Of a stretch of DNA of 64,000 bases, positions 33,714-41,432 are shown piece after piece (the stretch's first letter is position 1; each line of letters opens with the position of its first letter). The translations under genes were made by a program, and so were the position numbers. This stretch comes from Arthrobacter sp. PAMC25564 (GTDB taxonomy: Bacteria > Actinomycetota > Actinomycetes > Actinomycetales > Micrococcaceae). Location: assembly GCF_004798705.1 (NCBI RefSeq), contig NZ_CP039290.1, positions 3,658,001 to 3,722,000 of the forward strand. Reading direction: 5' to 3'. The notes beneath the pieces are model-generated. The model saw nothing but the letters and a program-made list of their open reading frames with translations, did not search any database and was not told the DNA's origin.

Positions 33714-33970
33714 GACAGATGCCCCTCTCATCGTGCTGACCCGTCCATCCGGCTGATCGGGAGAACTCCCGGTCAACGGCGACTCAGCATTTCCCCGTCT
33801 GGAGAGGGCGGCGACGGCTGGGGTGAAGTCCCGGTCCCGATGGTTTGCCCGTCACCAGTCCATACCATTGGCCCTGGTCCGAGGAGCCAAGGGGACCCGT
33901 TGAAAGGGACGTCCGCGGACTGGCGATGGGAAGATTGGCGCGCGGCCCATCCTGCGTATCCATTCCCATA

Positions 33971-34059
33971 GCGAGACCTGCTTCTCCCCCATTTGGCTTC
34001 AACCGACATCCAAAGCCTAAAGAGCGGGTTACCCGAGGGCACGAGTGGCTTCTACCCGT
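33971..34059 (-). promoter_or_regulatory. Promoter and 19-bp dyad of the deacetylase/synthase operon
   Basis: Read on the minus strand: a 19-bp imperfect palindrome ACGGGTAGAAGCCACTCGT (34059-34041), 21 bases, then TAGGCT (34019-34014) as -10 box. The block GGGGGAGAAGCAGGTCTCGC (33990-33971) follows in the predicted leader. The same three elements, with identical 21-base spacing between dyad and -10, occur at 39218-39127 before the UDP-sugar dehydrogenase operon. The dyad abuts the -35 region, which suits an activator. The predicted start near 34007 gives a leader of about 290 bases. Confidence 0.6.
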
Positions 34060-34257
34060 CTTTCGTGGGAACAGCCTCCGAGTTTCGTGTACAGCACCTA
34101 GGTACTGGAGGATCACTACTCGGCCCGCACAAACCGCCACTCGCACGGCGACCGGCACCGGCGAACACTGACAATCAGGAGGCGCCTCAGCCCATGTGTG
34201 CCGAGGTCGTGGTGAAATGGTGTATTCGTAGTACCGCAGATGGGACAAAGAGGTCGA

Positions 34258-35409
34258 ATGACAGCGCACGGCGACGTTGATCCGGACGCGGATCCGCTCA
34301 CGCCCCCGCTGCAGACGGCGCGTCGGACCGGCCGGCGAAAGCGGTCCAAGGGGCAGCCGCTCAGGCGCGGAGCCGCCGCTGCATCAATTGTTCTCACCTT
34401 GGCGGCTACGCTGTTCCTGGTGTCAAAATTCGGTGTTGAGCGCGGCATTGCGAACCCGACGTGGTTTGCCGGCTACGTCGATGTCACCGTCGCGCCCGCT
34501 TACAACTTCGAGACCGCGACGGTGAAGGATATCGTCCTGGCATTCGTGGTCGCTTCGCCCCAAAATCCCTGCACTCCCAGCTGGGGCACTCTCTACAGCC
34601 TCGATGAGGCCGCCCAATCGCTGGATCTGGACAACCGGCTCAAGTCGCTGAAGTCCCGGGGCGGCACGGTAGGGATCTCGTTTGGAGGCGCGCTCAACCT
34701 GGAGCTTGCGAATTCCTGCCTGGATGATTCGTGGCTGCAGTCCGCCTACCGGCAAGTCATCGACCGCTATGATCCGGTCGCCCTCGATTTCGATGTGGAG
34801 GGCGACAACCTGCTGGACACGGCTGCCGGGGAACGCAGGGCGAAAGCCATCGGAGAGCTGCAACGGGAGCGTGCTTCCTCGGATAGGAAGCTCGACGTCT
34901 GGCTGACCCTTCCGGCGTCGCCGCGGGGCCTGACGGATGCGGGCATCACCGCCGTCGACCAGATGCTCGACGCCGGCGTGCAGCTCTCGGGCGTAAACGT
35001 CATGACCATGAACTACGGGGAGAGCCGCCGATCCTCCCAAAGCATGCTGGAAGCTTCAATATCCGCCGCCACATCCGCGCACGACCAGCTCAGCATCGTC
35101 TACCAGAGAGCAGGAATCAACCTGGGCAGCGAGGAGCTCTGGGAAAAGCTGGGGCTCACCCCGATGATCGGTCAGAACGATCTTCCCGGCGAGGTCTTTG
35201 ACCTTTCCGCAGCCCAGGGACTCCGTGACTTTGCAGTTCAGAAAGGGATCCAGCGGCTGTCAATGTGGTCGCTGAACCGGGACGTGGCATGTCCGGGCGG
35301 AGCGGGCCCGGATACTGTCAGCCACGTCTGCAGCGGCGTCAGCCAACAGGCCGGGCAGTTCTCGGATCTCCTCGGCGGCAGCTTGAAGGGGCGGATGGGA
35401 CAGCGCTGA
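34258..35409 (+). CDS. Membrane-anchored GH18-like glycoside hydrolase
   Basis: A 383-residue protein. A basic cytoplasmic tail (1-38), one membrane span (about 40-57), then a TIM-barrel domain outside the cell. The GH18 signature is present as LDFDVEG with Asp177, Asp179 and Glu181, the last being the expected proton donor; MTMNYG (249-254) and SMWSLNRD near 340 are later barrel motifs. GH18 enzymes cleave chitin-like beta-1,4 GlcNAc chains; related domains (PgaB C-terminal half) cut partly deacetylated PNAG. Divergent from the deacetylase operon, so it probably trims or releases its polymer (inference). ATG 34258 is chosen because AAAGAGG lies five bases upstream. Nucleotides before the gene are gene-free back to 33714. 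Confidence 0.83.
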   Translation: MTAHGDVDPDADPLTPPLQTARRTGRRKRSKGQPLRRGAAAASIVLTLAATLFLVSKFGVERGIANPTWFAGYVDVTVAPAYNFETATVKDIVLAFVVASPQNPCTPSWGTLYSLDEAAQSLDLDNRLKSLKSRGGTVGISFGGALNLELANSCLDDSWLQSAYRQVIDRYDPVALDFDVEGDNLLDTAAGERRAKAIGELQRERASSDRKLDVWLTLPASPRGLTDAGITAVDQMLDAGVQLSGVNVMTMNYGESRRSSQSMLEASISAATSAHDQLSIVYQRAGINLGSEELWEKLGLTPMIGQNDLPGEVFDLSAAQGLRDFAVQKGIQRLSMWSLNRDVACPGGAGPDTVSHVCSGVSQQAGQFSDLLGGSLKGRMGQR

Positions 35410-35424
35410 CCGGTCCGGGGCGGC

Positions 35425-36195
35425 CTACTGGACCGGGCGCTGGGTCTCCAGCTTCAACCACGGGCCGGCAGGCACATCCTTGCGGTCGACGAACTGCCAG
35501 TCCACCTTGTCGTTCTCCCCGTCTAATTCCTTGAAGCCCAGGCAACCGTTGAGCGCGGGTGAGACGTCCATCCCGGCTCCGTTGAATTCCTTGTTCTTGG
35601 GCCGGGCGTCGTCGTTTCCAAAAACGTATGCCTTGTCCTCGTACTGACCGGGACCGGCGTCTTCAATCTGGCCATAACATTCCTTGCCGTTCATCCGGAT
35701 CTTCACCCACCGGTTCTTCATGTAGCTGACCCTCAAGTTGGCAGATTGGCCGGCAAGGGTCGCATCCTTGGCCCAGGGGATGACCGCGGCCCGTTCGGAG
35801 AAAGCGACTCTATTGTTGATGTCGTCATAGGGCAGATCCAAATAGAAGGGGTTTTCCTTGGGCGTCATGCTGCTGGGGAAATAGTCGTTCGAACTTGTCC
35901 TGGCCTCCGTCTCGCAACCGTTTTTCACCACCCCGTCGCACCCTCCGTAACTTTGCATCCATTGGCTGTCGTAAGTGGACGTCACCTGGCTGCCGTCCTC
36001 CGCGTTGGGGTCGAAGATTTCTCCCACCCAGAAGGTCGTCGCCACGATACCCGTGTGCCACGGGTATCCTGCCTGCGTCGAGGGAGTGGGTTCCGGTTGG
36101 GGCCCCGAGCAGGACACCGTCAAGAATCCCACAAGGCCTACTATGACGAATCGCTTGAACAGGGATTCCTTGGACCGCTCTCTTGATTGCTTCAC
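35425..36195 (-). CDS. Secreted lipoprotein, possible double-psi beta-barrel domain (paralogue of 27653-28765)
   Basis: A 256-residue lipoprotein with a basic start (MKQSRERSKE, GTG start), hydrophobic core VIVGLVGFL and lipobox ending at Cys29 (LTVSC). Almost no linker, then the same domain as the lipoprotein at 27653: TGIVATTFWVGEIF, YGGCDG, KENPFYLDLPYDDINN, YMKNRWVKI, CYGQIEDAGP, GMDVSPALNGCLGF and VPAGPWLKL. The two are clear paralogues, with this one lacking the wall-spanning Pro/Ala segment and an insert near CDG. Likely both face the polymer, one near the membrane and one further out (inference). It is the last gene of the operon that starts with the UDP-sugar dehydrogenase, and convergent with the GH18 gene. 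Other in-frame starts upstream are possible. Confidence 0.72.
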   Translation of the reverse strand: MKQSRERSKESLFKRFVIVGLVGFLTVSCSGPQPEPTPSTQAGYPWHTGIVATTFWVGEIFDPNAEDGSQVTSTYDSQWMQSYGGCDGVVKNGCETEARTSSNDYFPSSMTPKENPFYLDLPYDDINNRVAFSERAAVIPWAKDATLAGQSANLRVSYMKNRWVKIRMNGKECYGQIEDAGPGQYEDKAYVFGNDDARPKNKEFNGAGMDVSPALNGCLGFKELDGENDKVDWQFVDRKDVPAGPWLKLETQRPVQ

Positions 36196-36334
36196 TGTGT
36201 TCCGCCCAGACTGTCGATTGCCAATAGAACGCTGCTGCAACGTCGGGCGGCCGTGCCCCCGGAAAAGCAGCTCCGGATGCACGGCCGTCCGCCTGCAAAT
36301 TGTTGAACCTTGCTGTACTGGATGAGGACAGCTT

Positions 36335-36427
36335 ATGGAAATTCGCGTTGTTGCGATAGAAGAAGGCGGCCGCCCCCAGCCGGCGCTGCACCTTAATGGC
36401 CGCTGGTTCACGGCCGTCGTGACTTAG
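36335..36427 (+). CDS. Possible 30-residue ORF
   Basis: ATG 36335 has GAGGA six bases upstream and gives a 30-residue product beginning MEIRVVAIEEGGRPQPAL and ending in TAG. It lies on the opposite strand in the 234-base gap between two operon genes. The ribosome site and codon use are good, but it is short and has no visible relatives here; it could be a decayed gene start. A hairpin (CGGCCGTGC arms) lies upstream in the same gap. Confidence 0.25.
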   Translation: MEIRVVAIEEGGRPQPALHLNGRWFTAVVT

Positions 36428-36429
36428 GT

Positions 36430-37437
36430 TTAGTTGTTAACCATCGTCACTTTCCACTGGACAGGGTCAGGTCGCATCTGCGGGCTTTGGTCCGCCGCAA
36501 CGTTGCGGATGATCTGGTCCAGGGTGGTCTTCGGGTCGAACCCGACCAACTGCCGGGCCTTGCTGTTGTCCGGCACACGCCGCCGCATGTCCTCGTAGCC
36601 TTCGGCGTACGCCTCCTCATAGGGGACGAGGGTGATACTGCTTTCGCTGCCAAGAAGCGCCACGATGCGCTCGGCGAGCGTGAGAATGGAGATCTCATAG
36701 CTTCCCCCGAGGTTGTAAGCGTTGCCGTGGGCCGAAGCTTCCTCAGAGATCCTGGTGATCGCGGGCACGATGTCTCCCACATACGAGAAGCACCGTGTCT
36801 GCTTCCCGTCACCGTAGACAGTGAGCGGCTCCCCCGCGAGAGCCTGCTTCACGAGCCGCGGCACCACCATGCCGTAGCGTCCCGTCTGCCGCGGCCCCAC
36901 AGTGTTGAAGAGCCTCACGATTGCCACGGGCAGCCCGAACTCCCGCCAGTAGGCGTGCGCGAAGGCTTCGTCGATGCCCTTTGCTGCGGCATAGGTCCAC
37001 CGGGATTTAAGCGCGGAACCGAGAATCCGGTCGGCTTCCTCGCTCAGGCTGTCCGAGGTATTCTTCCCGTAGATCTCGCTGGTTGAGGCCAGAAGGAGCG
37101 ATGCCCCGGCTGCCAGGACAGAATCCAGGACAACCTCAGTGCCGTGAATGTTCGTGCGCAGGCTCTCCAGCGGATGCTCCACGATCAGGTTCACGCCAAC
37201 GGCCGCGGCGAGGTGGAAGACGCGGTCCGAACCGGCAACCACCTTGTCCACTGCTGATCTGTCCAGGATGTTCCCTTCAAGGAAATGGAATTTCCGGTGC
37301 CCGATGACGTTCCGCAGGTTCTCCAACCGTCCGGTGGAGAGGTTGTCCAGAACGGTTACCTCGTCACCCGCGGCCAGCAGGTGTTCGACAAGGTGACTTC
37401 CGATGAAGCCGGCTCCCCCAGTGATTGTGGTCTTCAT
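36430..37437 (-). CDS. NAD-dependent nucleotide-sugar epimerase/dehydratase
   Basis: A 335-residue extended SDR enzyme acting on a UDP- or dTDP-sugar in the cytoplasm. NAD-binding ITGGAGFIGSH at 5-15, catalytic Tyr149-x3-Lys153 in WTYAAAKG, the Ser/Thr of STSEIYG near 119 and RLFNTVGPRQ near 195 are all present. The sequence resembles UDP-glucose 4-epimerases and UDP-glucuronate decarboxylases. Lying 40 bases after the UDP-sugar dehydrogenase, it may act on that enzyme's uronic-acid product (decarboxylation or epimerisation), but the exact substrate cannot be read from sequence. AGGAG before the ATG. Its product would feed the polymer made by the GT2 synthase. Confidence 0.83.
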   Translation of the reverse strand: MKTTITGGAGFIGSHLVEHLLAAGDEVTVLDNLSTGRLENLRNVIGHRKFHFLEGNILDRSAVDKVVAGSDRVFHLAAAVGVNLIVEHPLESLRTNIHGTEVVLDSVLAAGASLLLASTSEIYGKNTSDSLSEEADRILGSALKSRWTYAAAKGIDEAFAHAYWREFGLPVAIVRLFNTVGPRQTGRYGMVVPRLVKQALAGEPLTVYGDGKQTRCFSYVGDIVPAITRISEEASAHGNAYNLGGSYEISILTLAERIVALLGSESSITLVPYEEAYAEGYEDMRRRVPDNSKARQLVGFDPKTTLDQIIRNVAADQSPQMRPDPVQWKVTMVNN

Positions 37438-37477
37438 TGCTCCTACCTTCTTAGTTCAGCTTCATCGGAAGAACGAT

Positions 37478-38899
37478 TCACAGCCGCGTCACGTTGGCCC
37501 GGTTGGGAAGTCGATACGTCGTGTCCAGGACCGCCGGAGCATCCCTCAGCCAGTCGGTATCCATTGCCGTATGTTTCGTGTGCATGATCACCAGATCGGC
37601 CTCCCAAAGCGTCGGATCCTCAAGTGACTCGAGCCGGCCACCGTGCCCGTTAGGCGCGGTCGGGCACCACTGATCGTGGTAGGCCACCTCGGCGCCGTCT
37701 GCGATCAGCTCCGCGATGATTTCCAGGGCCGGCGATTCCCGCAGGTCTTCAACGTCGGGCTTGTAGGCCACCCCAAGGACGAGAATCCGGGCACCTGTGA
37801 GGCCATGGTTGCGTTCCGAGAGAATCCGGCGGGCCTTGTCCACCACCTGGTGCGGCCGACCCGCGATGCCTGCCATCGCGTGCTCAATAACCGGTGCCGT
37901 CACCCGGGCCTTGCGCAACTGCCACAGCAGGTAGTGCGGATCGCACGGGATGCAGTGGCCGCCGACGCCGGGGCCGGGAGTGAACGGCATGAAGCCGTAT
38001 GGCTTTGTTGACGCGGCATCGATGACGTCCATGACCTCCATGCCAAGTTCGTGGCAGATATCCGCGAACTCGTTGGCCAGTGCGATGTTCACCGCACGGA
38101 AGGTGTTTTCCACCAGCTTGGTCATTTCAGCCACATCGGCGGAAGGAACCTTGTGCACGAGCTTGGTGCTTGCGCCCAGCAGCGCCGCGGCCGCGTCGCC
38201 ACAAGCCGGCGTCACTCCGCCGACAACCCTGGGAACGTCCTCATGTGAGAAGGCGTCCACCCCGGGATTGATGCGCTCGGGCGAAAACGCCACGAAGATG
38301 TCCCGTCCCGGAATGAGTCCCTTGGCAGCCAGCGGCACGGCAAGGAGATCCCTGGTAGAGCCGACGTAAGTCGTTGACGTCAGCATCAGGAGCTGGCCCG
38401 GAACGGCAAACTCGACCACCGAGGCGCAGGCGGCCCGGAGAATTCCGAGGTCGGGAACGAGATAGGGATCCACGGGGGTAGGCACACACACCACGACCGC
38501 AGCAGCCCGTGCCAGCAAGGAAAGATCTGTACTGATCATGAACGAGGGGTCGCGGAGGGCGTTGCCTAACCGGACTTTGTCGGACTCCAGCAGGTCAGCC
38601 TCCTGGGCGCGGATCACAGCAAGCCGCGATTCCGACACATCGAGCCCGAGAACCCTGCGGCCGGATGCATTGACCGCAAGTGCCGTCGGCAGGCCTACAT
38701 AGCCAAGACCCACGATGGCCACATCAAAGGTGAAGGTCTGTTCTTCTTCCACAATCTCCTGGAAGGGGACCGCCGCGTTCGCGTGCACCGGCGCCAAGTT
38801 CATGGCCTCTTCATCGGGCCACTCATGCGTCGCCTCCGTCAGTGGCGAGACTCCTGCCATCTTGGCTCTGCGATTTTTGATCTTGGTGTTCGGCGTCAT
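37478..38899 (-). CDS. UDP-sugar 6-dehydrogenase (WecC/WbpA-like)
   Basis: A 473-residue enzyme that oxidises the C6 alcohol of a UDP-hexose or UDP-HexNAc to a carboxylate using two NAD+. A non-conserved 55-residue N-terminal extension precedes the Rossmann motif VAIVGLGYVGLPTAL (61-75). Then FSPERINPG near 205, Lys261 and Asn265 in the active-site helix, and the nucleophile Cys316 in GGHCIPCDP. The FSPERxxPG and GGHCIPxDP pattern is typical of UDP-N-acetyl-mannosaminuronate/glucosaminuronate enzymes rather than plain UDP-glucose dehydrogenase. ATG 38899 is preferred over 38923 because GGGAGG lies nine bases before it. First gene of a three-gene operon with a long leader; shares its promoter design with the synthase operon. 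Confidence 0.87.
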   Translation of the reverse strand: MTPNTKIKNRRAKMAGVSPLTEATHEWPDEEAMNLAPVHANAAVPFQEIVEEEQTFTFDVAIVGLGYVGLPTALAVNASGRRVLGLDVSESRLAVIRAQEADLLESDKVRLGNALRDPSFMISTDLSLLARAAAVVVCVPTPVDPYLVPDLGILRAACASVVEFAVPGQLLMLTSTTYVGSTRDLLAVPLAAKGLIPGRDIFVAFSPERINPGVDAFSHEDVPRVVGGVTPACGDAAAALLGASTKLVHKVPSADVAEMTKLVENTFRAVNIALANEFADICHELGMEVMDVIDAASTKPYGFMPFTPGPGVGGHCIPCDPHYLLWQLRKARVTAPVIEHAMAGIAGRPHQVVDKARRILSERNHGLTGARILVLGVAYKPDVEDLRESPALEIIAELIADGAEVAYHDQWCPTAPNGHGGRLESLEDPTLWEADLVIMHTKHTAMDTDWLRDAPAVLDTTYRLPNRANVTRL

Positions 38900-39126
38900 G
38901 TTCGTCGACCTCCCGGTATTCATGCTGTCCCGTTGTTTTCCTGTGTCCCACTGAAAAAGGCCGACGACGGAGAGGTCTGGGTACTGCGGATACTGCCCAG
39001 CTCGTCACCGGTTCAAAAGTGGGTTCCCGCTCCCGGTAGGATGCAAGTCGCCCTGACCCCGAACAATGGGGAACCGGTAATGAGCGATCCCCGTGGCCGA
39101 AAGTCAGACGCAGCTTGCATTTTTCT

Positions 39127-39218
39127 GAGACCCCGCTTCGTCCCCGATTCTGTCTACGCCCCAACATGATTCAGCCTATGAACACAGCACTACTCCGGCA
39201 CGAGTGGGCTCTACCCGT
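39127..39218 (-). promoter_or_regulatory. Promoter and 19-bp dyad of the UDP-sugar dehydrogenase operon
   Basis: Minus strand: dyad ACGGGTAGAGCCCACTCGT (39218-39200), 21 bases, TAGGCT (39178-39173) as -10 box, then leader block GGGGACGAAGCGGGGTCTC (39145-39127). The dyad differs from that at 34059-34041 in two of 19 bases, and the spacing is identical. The predicted start near 39166 gives a leader of about 265 bases with no gene in it. The plus strand downstream to 39480 is also gene-free. Confidence 0.6.
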
Positions 39219-39480
39219 CTTTAAGGCACGTCAACCACTAAAGTGGCAGTCCGATACCCGTACCGGCGTCGGTCCACCACTCGATTGGCTACTCGATACC
39301 GCCGGGGCGGGAGAAATATCGCTCAGGGTTGAGCTCGACAGCTGGATTGCCGTATGCCGCCGACGACGGTAGACGCGCCAATAGCGGACCGCGCCGCCCG
39401 CGCCCTCTGCCGCGCCGGCGGCCTCTATGCCAAGACGGAATCACTGATCCTGCCCACAGAGGAGGCCAGCGGTGAGGGGA

Positions 39481-39936
39481 TTAGTGGGACAGAGCCTGAT
39501 TCAGGGCGTCCTCGGCGGCAACCCAGGACAGCATGGCGCACTTCACCCGGGCGGCATACCGGGCCACGCCCTCGAAGGCCGCCGCGTCGCCCAGGATCTC
39601 CGGATCGGCTGGAACTTTGCCGCGGGAGCGCAGCACCTCGCGGAAGCTGTCGATCACGCGGCGCAGCTCGTCCGCTTCCAGGCCCTCGGCCAGATCCGTC
39701 AGCACGGAGGCCGAGGCCATCGAGATCGAACAGCCCTCGCCGTCCCAGCGGAGCTCGCTGACCTTGCCGCCGGCCACCGAGACCCGCATGGTGATTTCGT
39801 CGCCGCAGACCGGGTTGAGCTGGTGCGACTGGCCGCTGCTGGCCGCTTCCGGAACGGCGGCCCCGGCCAGCCCGCTGCCGTGCCGCGCTTTGGCGTGCTC
39901 CAGGATGATCTGTTGGTACAGCTGGTCAAGACTCAT
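39481..39936 (-). CDS. sufU: SUF system Fe-S assembly protein SufU
   Basis: A 151-residue NifU/IscU-like protein that accepts sulfur from SufS during iron-sulfur cluster assembly. The three zinc/sulfur-binding cysteines are in NPVCGDEITM, GEGCSISMASAS and RVKCAMLSW, with the Asp of the first motif. The segment between the second and third cysteines is long, as in Gram-positive SufU. It follows sufS by 12 bases (AGGACGG ribosome site), so the two form an operon. The other suf genes (sufBCD) are not in the window. NirB, the nitrate reductase partner and the ferredoxin fusion here all need Fe-S clusters. Confidence 0.92.
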   Translation of the reverse strand: MSLDQLYQQIILEHAKARHGSGLAGAAVPEAASSGQSHQLNPVCGDEITMRVSVAGGKVSELRWDGEGCSISMASASVLTDLAEGLEADELRRVIDSFREVLRSRGKVPADPEILGDAAAFEGVARYAARVKCAMLSWVAAEDALNQALSH

Positions 39937-39948
39937 GCAGTGCCGTCC

Positions 39949-41256
39949 TCAGGCTTGGAAGTATCCGCGGACACCCGCGACGGCGTCGAGGAACACATCG
40001 ACGTCATCCGTGGTGTTGTAAAGGTAGGTGCTGGCCCGGGTGCTCGCCGTCAGCCCGAGACGGCGGTGCAGCGGCTGGGCGCAGTGGTGCCCCACACGGA
40101 CGGCGATGCCGCGGCTGTCGAGGAACTGTCCGACGTCGTGCGCGTGCACCCCGGCGACGTCGAACGCCGCCAGGCCGATCCGCTCCTGGCCGGCGGCCGG
40201 ACCCAGCACACGGATCCCGGGGATGGCCTCAAGCCCTTCCACGAGCCGCTGGCCCAGCTCCGCTTCCCACGCGTGGATCCGGGAGATGCCGGTTTCGCTC
40301 AAGTAGTCGACGGCGGTGGCAAGCGCCACGGCCTGCGAAATCTTCTGGGTGCCGGCCTCGAAGCGCTGCGGGCTGGGCAAGAATCCCGCACGTTCCATCG
40401 TGACGGTGGTGATCATCGATCCGCCGGTCAGGAAGGGCGGCATGGCGTTGAGCAGATCCGAGCGCCCGTAAAGACCGCCGATCCCGGTGGGGCCGAGCAT
40501 CTTGTGTCCCGAGAAGACAGCGAAGTCCACGTCCAAGGCCTTGACGTCCAGAGGCAGGTGTGGGGCGGACTGGCAGGCGTCCAGCACTACGAGCGCGCCT
40601 GCGGCCCGGGCGAGGGAGACCAAGGTGGACACCGGATTGATCGTGCCGAGAACGTTGGAAGCGTGTGTGAAGGCCAGCACACGGGTGCGCCCGCCGATCA
40701 GGCTGGCGGCGGCGTCGAGGTCCAGTGCCCCTGCATCATCGACGGGGATGAACTTCAGCGTGGCGCCGGTACGTTCGGCCAACTGCTGCCAGGGAATCAG
40801 GTTGGCGTGGTGTTCCATCTCCGTGACCACGATCTCGTCACCGGCGGCGAGCGCGAAGCGGGCGGCTTCTGCAGAGGCGCCAGGGAGCGAGGCGTTCAGG
40901 AAGGAGTAGCTGAGCAGGTTCAGGCCCTCGGTGGCATTGGAGGTCCAGATAAGTTCGTCCGGATCTGCGCCGATGAAATCCGCCACGGTTTCGCGTGCGT
41001 CCTCGAAGGCTTCGGTGGCCTCCACCGCGAGGTGATGCGCACCCCGGTGCACGGCGGAGTTCCGCTGCTCGTAGAACTCCTGTTCGGCCTCCAGCACGCT
41101 GAGCGGGTTCTGCGAGGTGGCGCCGGAATCAAGGTAGACGAGCGGCTTCCCGTTGACGGATTGGTGCAGGATCGGGAAGTCGTTGCGGATCCTCAAGACC
41201 TCCTCGTTGCCCAGCGCTGCGGCTGAGCGGAGGAGATGGGCTGGTGTGGCAACCAT
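39949..41256 (-). CDS. sufS: Cysteine desulfurase SufS
   Basis: A 435-residue PLP enzyme of class V aminotransferase fold that takes sulfur from cysteine and passes it to SufU. VYLDSGATSQ near residue 40, EMEHHANLIPWQ near 145, HASNVLGTINP near 200, the PLP Lys in FSGHKMLGPTGIGGLYG near 250 and the persulfide Cys in VGHHCAQPLHRR near 390 are all present. The first 18 residues are a variable extension. AGGAG lies nine bases before ATG 41256. A short perfect-armed dyad (41334-41345) lies in the promoter region. Gene order sufS-sufU is normal, although the operon is isolated from sufBCD here. Confidence 0.93.
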   Translation of the reverse strand: MVATPAHLLRSAAALGNEEVLRIRNDFPILHQSVNGKPLVYLDSGATSQNPLSVLEAEQEFYEQRNSAVHRGAHHLAVEATEAFEDARETVADFIGADPDELIWTSNATEGLNLLSYSFLNASLPGASAEAARFALAAGDEIVVTEMEHHANLIPWQQLAERTGATLKFIPVDDAGALDLDAAASLIGGRTRVLAFTHASNVLGTINPVSTLVSLARAAGALVVLDACQSAPHLPLDVKALDVDFAVFSGHKMLGPTGIGGLYGRSDLLNAMPPFLTGGSMITTVTMERAGFLPSPQRFEAGTQKISQAVALATAVDYLSETGISRIHAWEAELGQRLVEGLEAIPGIRVLGPAAGQERIGLAAFDVAGVHAHDVGQFLDSRGIAVRVGHHCAQPLHRRLGLTASTRASTYLYNTTDDVDVFLDAVAGVRGYFQA

Positions 41257-41333
41257 TGGCAGAAACTCCTAGATCGGCATTCGCTGTGGCGCACCGTCCG
41301 CACCGACGAAGCCGACGCTAATACGTCACACAG

Positions 41334-41345
41334 ATTAGACCTAAT
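41334..41345. promoter_or_regulatory. AT-rich dyad upstream of sufS
   Basis: ATTAG at 41334-41338 pairs with CTAAT at 41341-41345 around two bases, about 80 bases before sufS. It is clearly AT-rich against the local background and could be an operator or overlap the -10 region. It resembles half of an IdeR/DtxR iron box (TTAGG...CCTAA) but is too short to assign. Confidence 0.35.
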
Positions 41346-41391
41346 TATCTCACGTTCCCCTTTGGCTTCCTTCCGCTCCAGCAGCAGGACG

Positions 41392-41432
41392 CCAAAACGC
41401 CCCGCCGGGGCCTTACGGCTCCTGCGGGGCGT
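41392..41432 (-). terminator. Terminator on the minus strand before sufS
   Basis: Arms 41424-41432 and 41397-41405 (nine perfect pairs, GC-rich) are followed on the minus strand by TTTT at 41396-41393. It would stop minus-strand transcripts arriving from the LuxR cluster or from a small RNA in the gap. Confidence 0.7.

Noticed and set aside
33835..33860. GGGCAAACCATCG on the minus strand in the deacetylase leader, like the start of a c-di-GMP (GEMM) riboswitch
   Set aside because: The second half of the GEMM core (GACGCAAAGCC) is absent, and a 13-base match can arise by chance.
38900..39166. Resemblance of part of the UDP-sugar dehydrogenase leader (AGCGGGAACCCACTTTTGA) to the ydaO c-di-AMP riboswitch core
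   Set aside because: The other invariant ydaO blocks (the GUGAAU and the CAGCUAAC segments) are missing or badly placed, so I do not call it.
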